DNA from: Lachnospiraceae bacterium
Lineage (GTDB): Bacteria; Bacillota; Clostridia; Lachnospirales; Lachnospiraceae
Direction of reading: 5' to 3'
Assembly: GCA_024695225.1 (NCBI GenBank)
Contig: JAILIO010000148.1
Location: 1 to 15,292, forward strand
DNA length: 15,292 nt
The stretch's first letter is position 1. Each line of letters begins with the position of its first letter. Shown in pieces: positions 1-7,380 of the stretch. The position numbers and the translations under genes were made by a program. The notes under the pieces are model-generated. The model was not told the DNA's origin. It worked only from the letters and a program-made list of their open reading frames with translations, and did no database searches.

Positions 1-383
1 CTGAGCCAGTCCGCATTGTTCACCATTATGGCATCGCCCTCTCCGTCTCCGAAACGGATAAAACGGCTCATCTGAGTCCTGAAACAGTCACAGTTGTGAT
101 CTATCACCTCATTTGTCATCATGGTCCTCATGTCGGTTCGCCCTGAGGGATCACCGATCATGGCTGTGCCGCCGCCTATAAGGGCGATGGGCTTATTTCC
201 GGCCATCTGAAGCCTCTTCATGAGACATAATGCCATAAAATGCCCCACATGCAGCGAATCCGCAGTGGGATCAAATCCTATGTAAAAAACGGCTTTGCCT
301 GTATTTACAAGTTCCCTTATCCTCTCCTCATCCGTGTACTGCGCAAGCAGCCCACGTTCTCTCAATTCTTCAAAGATCTCCAT
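1..383 (-). CDS. tyrS: Tyrosyl-tRNA synthetase, N-terminal part (runs off the window)
   Basis: Charges tRNA-Tyr with tyrosine in the cytoplasm (class I aminoacyl-tRNA synthetase). Only the first 127 codons are present; the gene continues past base 1. The start is ATG at 383-381, preceded by a strong GGAGGG ribosome binding site. The translation begins MEIFEELRERGLL. It carries the tyrosine-pocket segment YIGFDPTADSLHVGH at residues 34-48, with the class I HIGH signature as HVGH at 45-48, and then GGGTAMIGDPSGR at about 70-82. All are typical of bacterial TyrRS. The gene lies 21 bp downstream of the EAL-domain gene on the same strand. That gap has no room for a promoter or a T-box leader, so it is probably co-transcribed with the upstream genes. 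The KMSKS loop and tRNA-binding domain are outside the window. Identification is firm. Confidence 0.96.
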   Translation of the reverse strand, partial: MEIFEELRERGLLAQYTDEERIRELVNTGKAVFYIGFDPTADSLHVGHFMALCLMKRLQMAGNKPIALIGGGTAMIGDPSGRTDMRTMMTNEVIDHNCDCFRTQMSRFIRFGDGEGDAIMVNNADWL

Positions 384-404
384 TCTTTCCCTCCGCTTAT
401 CATT

Positions 405-2336
405 TTACAATGCTCCTGCCGCATTAATATATGCCATAAATCGCATTTCTTCAAGTGGCTTTGAAAAATAGTAGCCCTGAAGGTAGTCCACAGACAGGGA
501 TTCCAAAAGTTCCATATGTTCCGTGGACTCAACTCCCTCTATGACCGTCTTCAGCTGCATCTCCTGCAGCATCCTGACCGATCCCGATATTTCAATAGAT
601 GCGTATTTATTTTTCTGCGCCGCCCAAAGTATACTCTTGTCTATCTTTACCATGGTAAAGGGCAGATCAAATATATCCGGTTTTATTGAATACCCAAGGC
701 CATAATTGTCCAGGGCGAAGCAAAAGCCATACTCCCGCATTTTGACCATAAACTCGCGCATCTTTTCAGGACGCCCGGAGGTCATGGTGGATGTGATCTC
801 AAAACAGATTCTGGAGGGATCCACTCCGTACTCCTCAGTGATCCCCAGGATCCTCTCCGGAAGATCGGTGTCCAGAAACTGTATCTCGGACAGATTTATG
901 TTTATCCTGTCGATGCCGAAGTGGGAAAGAGCCGCATCTCTGTAAAATCTGCAGGACTCCCTTATGACCCATATGCCTATATCCATTATCAAGCCGCTTC
1001 TCTCGGCTGCGGGTATGAATTCCGTGGGCATTATGAGTCCCAGCACGGGATCGTCTATCCTGACAAGGGCTTCCGCGCTGTCCACCCTCTGCAGCGCCAG
1101 ATTGTAAATGGGCTGAAGGTATATCTTAAAAAGTTTCTCACTGAAAGCCCGGGACATGGCATCCTGGACCTCCCTCTCCCTCTTCAGATACCCCAGGTCG
1201 TCCATGCCGGATTCACTGAAGGAATCATAGGACCCTTCAAAGGGAGATTCAGTGAGGGAAATGATATCGTCGTCAGACCCCAGGCTCTCCGAAAGATCCA
1301 GTTTCATGATCTGGACCACCAGTTTTACTGTGAATTTTTCGAAATCCCAGGTCTCCGCAAACCTTTTTTTGATCCTTCCGTATACATCGTCCACCATACC
1401 CGCCCGGTTGCCCATGAGGATCACTGCGAAATGACCGGCCCCCAGACTGTATATCTCCTCTTCCTTCAGAAAAGTCTTAAACCACAGGGCTATCTGCCGG
1501 CTCATATTGTTCCTGAAGGATGTCCCGAGTTTTGAGTGATAGAAAGAGACTGAACTGATCTTAAGCACTATCAGCGTACCGCCGGAATGGGTATACCTTA
1601 TGATGTTCATTTCCTTCATAAAGGAGGTACTGTTTTTTATGCCGGACATCTTGTCGTAAATATCGTCGGAAGATTCAGTGGCAAATATAAAGCACAGCAT
1701 GGCCATGGATTCCACAAAGAGTTCTATCAGCATTTCCTGCCTTATGCTCTGGAATATCACCGCAAAGACCACAGCCAGGATCATGGATATGACGCACACC
1801 AGTATACCCTTGCTGAGAGCTTTTCTGAATGCGATCTGTATCACCAGGACCACTATCAGATACAGCAGACTCAGAATGTAGATCAGAGGCATCCCCGCAC
1901 CGTGCTGGTACTTCAGGTTTTCATCAAAATAAAACGCCCACCGCGTCCAGTATGTGGACACGATGATAAAGGCCATGATAACACTGGGAGAAAAGAAGAG
2001 AATCATCACAGTCCAGTGCAGTCTCCTGTGGAGATTGAACATGGACATGACATAATAGGAGTACATGAGCACCACGCTCACATGGATCAGATGATAGAAC
2101 AGGTTGGTACAATAAAGCATCTGAAAAGGAACTTCATGTGCGTGGGCTATGCAATATGCCCCCAGAATATCAAAAAGAGAAGCAAAAAAGCCCAGGACCT
2201 CCACAGAGAGAAAGATCCTGTTCTGTCTGGTCTTCACCCCTCTGGTCAGAAAATAAAGTACCGCAGACAGGCCGAAGACGGCCATGGCGCAGAAATCAAA
2301 TGTGTAGTTGTAAAAATCCGGAGTTGGCTTGAACAA
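405..2336 (-). CDS. Membrane protein with degenerate GGDEF and altered EAL domain (cyclic-di-GMP type)
   Basis: 643 residues. The TTG start at 2336-2334 is supported by GAGG 8 nt upstream; gpsA ends 17 bp before it. Residues about 14-220 hold six or seven hydrophobic helices (roughly 14-31, 41-63, 71-97, 106-126, 150-170, 177-196, possibly 203-219), a membrane sensor of unrecognised type. Residues about 235-350 occupy the position of a GGDEF domain, but the signature is GAGHF (299-303), so cyclase activity is unlikely. Residues about 395-635 are an EAL domain: EAL motif 422-424, N481, E513, K564, E600 and Q620 match conserved catalytic positions. The loop normally reading DDFGTG is DNYGLG (543-548), replacing one metal-binding Asp with Asn. 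The protein could be a weak phosphodiesterase or a c-di-GMP receptor. Family is clear; activity is uncertain. Confidence 0.9.
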   Translation of the reverse strand: MFKPTPDFYNYTFDFCAMAVFGLSAVLYFLTRGVKTRQNRIFLSVEVLGFFASLFDILGAYCIAHAHEVPFQMLYCTNLFYHLIHVSVVLMYSYYVMSMFNLHRRLHWTVMILFFSPSVIMAFIIVSTYWTRWAFYFDENLKYQHGAGMPLIYILSLLYLIVVLVIQIAFRKALSKGILVCVISMILAVVFAVIFQSIRQEMLIELFVESMAMLCFIFATESSDDIYDKMSGIKNSTSFMKEMNIIRYTHSGGTLIVLKISSVSFYHSKLGTSFRNNMSRQIALWFKTFLKEEEIYSLGAGHFAVILMGNRAGMVDDVYGRIKKRFAETWDFEKFTVKLVVQIMKLDLSESLGSDDDIISLTESPFEGSYDSFSESGMDDLGYLKREREVQDAMSRAFSEKLFKIYLQPIYNLALQRVDSAEALVRIDDPVLGLIMPTEFIPAAERSGLIMDIGIWVIRESCRFYRDAALSHFGIDRININLSEIQFLDTDLPERILGITEEYGVDPSRICFEITSTMTSGRPEKMREFMVKMREYGFCFALDNYGLGYSIKPDIFDLPFTMVKIDKSILWAAQKNKYASIEISGSVRMLQEMQLKTVIEGVESTEHMELLESLSVDYLQGYYFSKPLEEMRFMAYINAAGAL

Positions 2337-2353
2337 TTAACCTTCCTCTGTTC

Positions 2354-3364
2354 TCATCTGTCAAAGGGTATGAGCGGATTTTCTATCTTGGGATCCCTCA
2401 GCATAAGGGAATCCATAGCCTCCCTGGGAGACAGCCCCGAGAACAATATCTCATTTGTCTTTTGGACTATGGGCATTTCCACGGAATACTTTTCAGAAAG
2501 CCTGAGAGCTGCCTTTGCGCAGTTTACGCCTTCAACCACCTGCCCTATGCTCTTCACGGCTTCCGCCGGTTCATGGCCCTGTCCGATCAGTATCCCCGCC
2601 CTTCTGTTTCTTGAGTGCATTGAACCGCAGGTCACGATCAGGTCACCCATGCCGGTGAGGCCGGAGAAGGTCTCCGCCTTTCCTCCCATAGCCATACCCA
2701 GCCTTGATATCTCAGCCATTCCGCGGGTGATAAGGGCTGCCTTTGTGTTGTCCCCACACCCGAGCCCGTCTGCTATGCCTGCTGCCAGGGCCACCACGTT
2801 CTTCAGGGCTGCCCCGATCTCTATCCCGGTCATATCAGGGCTTATGTACACCCTGAAGGTCCTGGACATGAGGTTGTGCTGCAGATACTGTGCATCTTCT
2901 TTTGTATGTGATCCTATGACTATGGCAGTGGGTATGAAATTCACCACTTCCTCTGCATGGCTCGGGCCGGATATGACAGACACGGGGGTCCCTGACAGTT
3001 CCTCTTCCACCACCTGTGAAAGCCTCATAAGGGTCTTCTCATCTATCCCCTTGGCCGCATTGACTATCTTGAAACTGCCGTCCACATAGGGCTTCATGGA
3101 GGAGGCCGCGGACCTGACTGCATTTGAAGGCACTGCCATTATACAGATATCAGTCCGGGAAAGGGCCTTCCCCATATCCGATGTGATCTCGATGGTATCC
3201 GGTATCTTTGCCCCGGGGAGCTTTTCATTTTCCCGGTCCCTTGTGAGGGCCTCCACCTCCGAATCCAGATATGCCCAGAGCGTCACCTTGTGTCCCGAAT
3301 CCGCAAAGAGAACCGCCATGGCCGTTCCCCAGCTGCCGGCTCCCATCACAGTAATATCAGCCAT
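2354..3364 (-). CDS. gpsA: NAD(P)-dependent glycerol-3-phosphate dehydrogenase
   Basis: Reduces dihydroxyacetone phosphate to sn-glycerol-3-phosphate, the backbone for phospholipid synthesis, in the cytoplasm. 336 residues, the usual family length. The N-terminal Rossmann fold shows GAGSWG at 8-13. A conserved AAKG (103-106), the catalytic lysine in ALKN (K188), GDNTKAALITRG (204-215) and SRNRRAG (251-257) are all in the expected order, so the enzyme looks complete and active. The ATG start overlaps the end of der by 8 nt, with AAGGA upstream inside der. Der-gpsA adjacency is common in Bacillota. It is followed after 17 bp by the EAL-domain gene. Confidence 0.97.
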   Translation of the reverse strand: MADITVMGAGSWGTAMAVLFADSGHKVTLWAYLDSEVEALTRDRENEKLPGAKIPDTIEITSDMGKALSRTDICIMAVPSNAVRSAASSMKPYVDGSFKIVNAAKGIDEKTLMRLSQVVEEELSGTPVSVISGPSHAEEVVNFIPTAIVIGSHTKEDAQYLQHNLMSRTFRVYISPDMTGIEIGAALKNVVALAAGIADGLGCGDNTKAALITRGMAEISRLGMAMGGKAETFSGLTGMGDLIVTCGSMHSRNRRAGILIGQGHEPAEAVKSIGQVVEGVNCAKAALRLSEKYSVEMPIVQKTNEILFSGLSPREAMDSLMLRDPKIENPLIPFDR

Positions 3365-4700
3365 CTTTTTCGTTCCTTTCTCTTATAATGAACCTCAGGG
3401 GAGTCCCCATAAATCCAAAGGAGTCCCTTATCTGATTCTCAATATACCGCAAATATGAGAAATGGAAAAGTTTTCTGTCATTTACAAAAAGCACAAAGGT
3501 GGGAGGTTTCACCGACACCTGTGTGGAATAGAATATCCTGAGCCTCTTTCCTTTGTCCGAGGGCGGCTGTTTCATGGCCGCGGCCTCCGCGATGATCTCG
3601 TTTAAAACCCCTGTGGCTATGCGCATGGCATGGTTTTCCGACACCGCGTCTATCATGTCAAAGAGCCTGTCTATCCTCTGCCCCGTCTTAGCCGATATAA
3701 ATATGATCTCAGCCCAGCTTATAAATGAGAGTGTGTTCCTGATCTTCTCAGTATATTTTTTTACGGAACTGTTGTCCTTCTCTATCAGATCCCACTTGTT
3801 CACCGCAATGATGACAGCTTTCCCGTTTTCCTCTGCGATGCCTGCGATCTTGGCATCCTGTTCGGTGACCCCTTCATCCGCATCTATCATGAGTACCACA
3901 ACATCCGATCTCTCAACCGCCGCCACGGCCCTTATTATCATGTAATGCTCCAGGTTGTCCCGGATCTTGTTGTGCCTGCGGATACCGGCAGTGTCTGTGA
4001 GCACATAGCGCTTTCCCTTTCTGACGACCTCGCTGTCCACGCTGTCTCTGGTGGTTCCGGCCACATCTGACACTATCACCCTGTTCTCTCCGGTGATCCT
4101 GTTTATCAAGGAGCTCTTTCCGGTGTTCGGCTTGCCCACTATGGCCACCCTGACCGCATCGTCCTCCTCATCATCCCCCGGATTTCTCTCGGGGAAATGA
4201 GAACTCACCTGTTCCAGGAGATCACCTATGCCCTGACGGTTTGCCGCAGACACGGCCACAGGATCCCCAAGCCCCAGGTTGTAGAACTCGTAGATATCCA
4301 TCCCGTATTTCTTTACACTGTCAGTCTTGTTCACAGCCAGCACCACGGGCTTTATGGACCTCCTCAGGATATCTGCAACCCCCATGTCCGAATCCACAAG
4401 TCCTGTCTGCACATCTGTCACGAAAATGATGACATCTGCGGTGTCTATGGCTATCTGCGCCTGTTCTCTCATGCTCTCCAGCATGACATCCTTTGACTCC
4501 GGTTCTATTCCCCCGGTGTCGATGAGCACAAAATCCCTGTCAAGCCAGGAGGCCTCCGCATATATGCGGTCCCTTGTGACTCCGGGGACATCCTCAACTA
4601 TGGACCTGCGGTCCCCGGTTATGGCATTGAAAAGTGATGATTTTCCTGTATTGGGACGGCCGACTATGGCCACCACCGGTTTCTTCTGTCCTTTTTTCAA
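3357..4700 (-). CDS. der: Ribosome-assembly GTPase Der (EngA)
   Basis: Tandem-domain GTPase needed for maturation of the 50S subunit. 447 residues, normal for the family. The first G domain has GRPNTGKS (14-21), DTGG (61-64) and NKTD (124-127). The second has GKPNTGKS (189-196), DTAGI (236-240) and NKWD (301-304). The remainder from about 355 fits the KH-like rRNA-binding domain. The start is TTG at 4700-4698, which overlaps the TGA of yraN by four bases. It is supported by GGAGG 9 nt upstream and by the position of the first P-loop. No good ATG lies nearby. Translation is probably coupled to yraN upstream, and the end overlaps gpsA by 8 nt. Confidence 0.97.
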   Translation of the reverse strand: MKKGQKKPVVAIVGRPNTGKSSLFNAITGDRRSIVEDVPGVTRDRIYAEASWLDRDFVLIDTGGIEPESKDVMLESMREQAQIAIDTADVIIFVTDVQTGLVDSDMGVADILRRSIKPVVLAVNKTDSVKKYGMDIYEFYNLGLGDPVAVSAANRQGIGDLLEQVSSHFPERNPGDDEEDDAVRVAIVGKPNTGKSSLINRITGENRVIVSDVAGTTRDSVDSEVVRKGKRYVLTDTAGIRRHNKIRDNLEHYMIIRAVAAVERSDVVVLMIDADEGVTEQDAKIAGIAEENGKAVIIAVNKWDLIEKDNSSVKKYTEKIRNTLSFISWAEIIFISAKTGQRIDRLFDMIDAVSENHAMRIATGVLNEIIAEAAAMKQPPSDKGKRLRIFYSTQVSVKPPTFVLFVNDRKLFHFSYLRYIENQIRDSFGFMGTPLRFIIRERNEKDG

Positions 4701-5071
4701 AAAGATCTTCCTCCGCCTCTTTCCCTGTAGGGAAACGCATTCTGAAACCAGGTTATACGCTCCCCGTCTATGGCGACCACATCGAATCTCACCGGGTGAT
4801 CCAGGGTCACATGATTTATGTAGAGATAATAATCCGCAGTTCTGCAGATCTTCTCCTGCTTTCTGAGCCCAACTGCTTCCGATGCGCTTCCCGCCGAAGG
4901 ATTTTTCCTGAATTTCACTTCAAAAAAAATAAGATATCCGTCGTTACGACCTATTATATCGATCTCTCCCGAGCGTGACCTGAAATTCCTCTGCAATATC
5001 GAAACACCCTGCTCTTCAAGATAGGATGCCGCCCTGTCCTCATATTCCGTTCCGACTTCTCTTTTGTTTAT
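4697..5071 (-). CDS. yraN: YraN / UPF0102 family nuclease-fold protein, apparent ATA start
   Basis: Small predicted endonuclease-fold protein of unproven function, often found beside rnhB in bacteria. The frame from 5071 gives 124 residues, the usual family length. Residues 6-29 (VGTEYEDRAASYL through ILQRN) and 35-53 (GEID, then EVK) match the family core, including the PD-(D/E)xK-like residues E36, D38, E51 and K53. The conserved N-terminus (translating as NKREVG after the first codon) follows an ATA codon at 5071-5069 that has AGAGGA 6 nt upstream. Between the in-frame upstream TGA (5134-5132) and codon 26 there is no ATG, GTG, TTG or CTG. A start at TTG 4996-4994 would delete the conserved first 25 residues. 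So either ATA is used or the start was mutated. The stop overlaps the der start codon. Confidence 0.88.
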   Translation of the reverse strand: MNKREVGTEYEDRAASYLEEQGVSILQRNFRSRSGEIDIIGRNDGYLIFFEVKFRKNPSAGSASEAVGLRKQEKICRTADYYLYINHVTLDHPVRFDVVAIDGERITWFQNAFPYRERGGGRSF

Positions 5072-5077
5072 GGTCTT

Positions 5078-5083
5078 TCCTCT
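5078..5083 (-). promoter_or_regulatory. Ribosome binding site that supports the yraN ATA start
   Basis: Minus-strand AGAGGA (containing GAGG) stands 6 nt before the ATA at 5071-5069. This is a normal spacing, and no other start codon lies at a suitable distance. Confidence 0.6.
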
Positions 5084-5103
5084 GTGATGTATGTCCGCTT
5101 TTC

Positions 5104-5324
5104 CGGTCTCTGTTTCTTTCCGGTTATTGTTTATTCACTGTAATCTCTTATTTATCGTATATTCTTATTTTTCGTATATTCTTTTTCCCGTATGTTTTTA
5201 TTTCCCGTATGTTCTTTTTCCACGTATATTCTTATTTCCCGCATATTCTTTTTTCACGCATATTCTTATTTCCCGCATATTCTTTTTTCACGTTATATTT
5301 ACTTTCCCGTTTTATTTCTTCTTT
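5104..5324. repeat. 17-bp minisatellite between the FlhB-like gene and yraN
   Basis: Nine clear tandem units run from 5156 to 5307, starting at 5156, 5173, 5189, 5206, 5223, 5240, 5257, 5274 and 5291. All are 17 bp except the second, which is 16. Minus-strand consensus units are GGAAATAAGAATATGCG (type A) and TGAAAAAAGAATATGCG (type B). The central units alternate A and B, so a 34-bp higher-order period is visible: the units at 5240 and 5274 are identical, and those at 5223 and 5257 differ by one base. Degenerate 17-18-bp units continue at 5104-5155 and 5308-5324, the latter reaching the 3' end of the FlhB-like gene. The minus (mRNA) strand is nearly all A and G outside the AATATGCG core, so little RNA folding is expected. 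The rest of the 5072-5311 spacer holds only the yraN ribosome binding site; no promoter or terminator was recognised. Confidence 0.93.
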
Positions 5325-5605
5325 CCCCGGCTCTGTCTTGCCTTTATCTTGTCCATGGCATCCACGAACACCAGGATCTCCGCCACCGCTCCGTACAGTT
5401 CAGGCGGTATCATATCACCGATCTCCAGCTTTGACAGGGTGTCTGCAAGCTTACTGTCCTTGTGGACCGGTACCTTGGATTCCTTTGCCTTTTCGATGAT
5501 CCTGTCCGCAACCACCCCTTTTCCGGTGGCTATTACCCGGGGGGCCTGGTCATCAGGGTCATATTGAAGGGCTATGGCCTGTCTTTTCTGATCCTTTTCC
5601 GCCAT
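5312..5605 (-). CDS. Stand-alone FlhB/EscU C-terminal domain protein (YlqH-like)
   Basis: 97 residues from ATG 5605-5603. The sequence from about residue 9 (AIALQYD, APRVIATGKGVVADRI, KVPVHKDSKLAD, IPPELYGAVAEILVFV) aligns with the cytoplasmic domain of the flagellar/type III export switch proteins FlhB and EscU, just after their autocleavage site. The four membrane helices and the NPTH cleavage motif are absent, so it is not a full export-gate protein. The C-terminus is basic (RGKKK). A longer form from TTG 5623 is possible but lacks a ribosome binding site; the ATG has GAGAG 6 nt upstream and sits one base after the FliK-like stop. In Bacillus subtilis ylqG-ylqH occupies the same place after rnhB. 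Function is unknown; a role in flagellar export switching is plausible. Confidence 0.88.
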   Translation of the reverse strand: MAEKDQKRQAIALQYDPDDQAPRVIATGKGVVADRIIEKAKESKVPVHKDSKLADTLSKLEIGDMIPPELYGAVAEILVFVDAMDKIKARQSRGKKK

Positions 5606-5606
5606 G

Positions 5607-7373
5607 TCATGCTCTCGCGTCAAAAGAATTAAAGGACAGGACCTTGGGTTTATTTTCCTTGTCAGTCAGTATATCTGCGGGTTTGGCCATCTTGTCCCTG
5701 GTGGAAAGCTCTGTCTTCACAACATACCCACGCTTTTCCATCCCCTTCTCCAGCTGGTCCATATGCTGTGCGATGAGATCCAGGGTTTCGTCGTCTTCCA
5801 GATAGAAATGAGTCCCCAGGTGATCCCCGTCCTTCAGGGTGAGATACACATCCAGCTGTCCCAGATGATCCATATCCAGGTGCAGAAGGGCCGTTACCTC
5901 GTCTTTTTCGGCAAGACTTCCCTTTTTGTTGGTATATACATAGAGATCGCCGTGGGCTTCTCCCCCGTCCATCCTCACGGGAAGCTGAATGTAGGGGAAA
6001 GCTTCATTTATGTTGTTTATGAACTTCACGTTATTGTTAAGGGCTTCCAGACTCTGTCCAAGCTCAGTGCCGGGACCCGCTGCCTTTCCCATGACCTTTT
6101 GGAGCTTATCGCTCTGGGTCAGCATCCTCTCATACAGATGTCTTACGTTTTCCTTTTCCCCCGTCTCTTCCGGGGTCACCATCATCTGGGCTGCCAGGCT
6201 GTCCTGTACCAGCTGTTTCACCACGGGATTCTTCAGGACCGCATTCATAAGCCCCTCCCTGCCGGGTGCATTCTCTGCTGCTGCAAGAGCTTTTGCCGCC
6301 TGTTCAGGGGATGAAGCGGTTTTCTGAATGAACTGCTTTATCTCTTCGGGGATCTCTGCTTTCTCCGGGATATTCCTGAGGATCTCTGTCAGTTCCCCCT
6401 TGGTCATGGTGCCTTTTTCCAGGGATTCTGCCTGCTCTTCGGTCACAGCCCCCAGTTCCATCAGAGCGTCGGAAAGTGAGGATGTCACTTCTCCTGCAGG
6501 GACATGTTCATTCATGACCCCCGCCAGGGCTGCCCCCTCCTTCCCTGTAGCGGCCATTTCAGAGGCTTCACTGCCCTGGGGGACATTCTGTACGGCTGTC
6601 TGCGCAGATGCGCCTTCCCGGGGATTTACGGCGGTATTATCGCCATTTGTCAAAACACTGTCTTCACCGCTTACAAGTGTCAGTACGTTCTTCAGCACCC
6701 GGACTGCCTCTGTGCTGCCCTCAGTGTCGGCGATCTGGATCAGGGCGTCAGACGCCTTCTGTCCGATATCCTTTGCGGTCTCTTCTATCCTGTATTCAGC
6801 CTCTTTGTAATTATTCAGCTGCTGTATATTCTCCTCAGAGGGCTGAAGTCCCATTTTCATAAGTTCCACTGCGTCTTTGATATTCGCTGTGGGGATGTCT
6901 GCCAGGGACTGGCTCATGGCTCTTATGGCCTCGTTATTGATGGGCATTCCCTCTTCCATCATGCTCCTGACCATGAGGACTGTCCTGTCATTGATCTCCA
7001 GTCCCGCTCCCCCTATGGCTTTCATGAGCCCGCCGTCCGCGCTTCCGCCGGCGGTGTTGGTGTTCAGGGCTGACAGCAGTACGCTGCCGCTGTCAGTCTT
7101 TCCCCTGACAGCCAGAGACACAAGAGCTCCCTCAGTCAGGTTTACGCCATCTGCCAGAACAGCGGAAAGAGTGGCCCCATTTCCAAGAGAAAGGGTGACA
7201 TTCCCCTGATCGGAACCCAGTACTGTCCCTTTAAGGATATCTCCCGGAGACAGGGTCAGAGTCTGTCCCGAGTCCTGCCTTACGGGCGAAACTCCGGAAA
7301 CCCCCTGGACCTGAGTGCCGGACAGCGAGATATTTACAGAGGTATTTGTGTTTAAAGACGAAATATCATTCAT
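5607..7373 (-). CDS. FliK-like protein (YlqG-like, flagellar hook-length-control fold)
   Basis: 588 residues, soluble, without signal peptide or membrane helix. Residues about 38-103 form a predicted small beta domain (LSPGDILKGTVLG and following). Residues about 113-200 are helical, with two similar modules (EGMPINNEAIRAM and GLQPSEENIQQL). The centre (about 230-440) is rich in Ala, Glu and Gly and of low complexity. The C-terminal part, about 451-560 (FPYIQLPVR, ALLHLDMDHLGQLDVYLTL, LEKGMEKRGY), resembles the FliK C-terminal Flg_hook domain. It is followed after one base by the FlhB-domain gene, the partner expected for a FliK-type ruler. The ATG start lies 7 nt after the rnhB stop, with a poor ribosome binding site, suggesting coupling to rnhB. 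Similarity is by domain pattern only, so the function is inferred. Confidence 0.8.
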   Translation of the reverse strand: MNDISSLNTNTSVNISLSGTQVQGVSGVSPVRQDSGQTLTLSPGDILKGTVLGSDQGNVTLSLGNGATLSAVLADGVNLTEGALVSLAVRGKTDSGSVLLSALNTNTAGGSADGGLMKAIGGAGLEINDRTVLMVRSMMEEGMPINNEAIRAMSQSLADIPTANIKDAVELMKMGLQPSEENIQQLNNYKEAEYRIEETAKDIGQKASDALIQIADTEGSTEAVRVLKNVLTLVSGEDSVLTNGDNTAVNPREGASAQTAVQNVPQGSEASEMAATGKEGAALAGVMNEHVPAGEVTSSLSDALMELGAVTEEQAESLEKGTMTKGELTEILRNIPEKAEIPEEIKQFIQKTASSPEQAAKALAAAENAPGREGLMNAVLKNPVVKQLVQDSLAAQMMVTPEETGEKENVRHLYERMLTQSDKLQKVMGKAAGPGTELGQSLEALNNNVKFINNINEAFPYIQLPVRMDGGEAHGDLYVYTNKKGSLAEKDEVTALLHLDMDHLGQLDVYLTLKDGDHLGTHFYLEDDETLDLIAQHMDQLEKGMEKRGYVVKTELSTRDKMAKPADILTDKENKPKVLSFNSFDARA

Positions 7374-7380
7374 AACCTGT

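Noticed and set aside
1587..3089. A 500-codon plus-strand open frame across the EAL and gpsA genes
   Set aside because: It is antisense to two well-supported genes, has no recognisable domain, and its composition (His/Pro/Ser-rich) is that of a reversed coding frame.
5152..5244. A 30-codon minus-strand frame starting at an ATG inside the minisatellite
   Set aside because: It starts within a repeat unit, has no proper ribosome binding site, encodes only repeat-derived Lys/Asn/Ile-rich sequence and is not coupled to yraN.
5156..5307. CRISPR-like array
   Set aside because: The units are directly contiguous with no unique spacers, so it is a minisatellite.
5026..5567. Overlapping plus-strand frames of about 80-158 codons giving Phe/Tyr/Ser-rich repeated peptides
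   Set aside because: They are the translation of the pyrimidine-rich strand of the 17-bp minisatellite in all three frames, run antisense into the FlhB-like gene, and lack a ribosome binding site.
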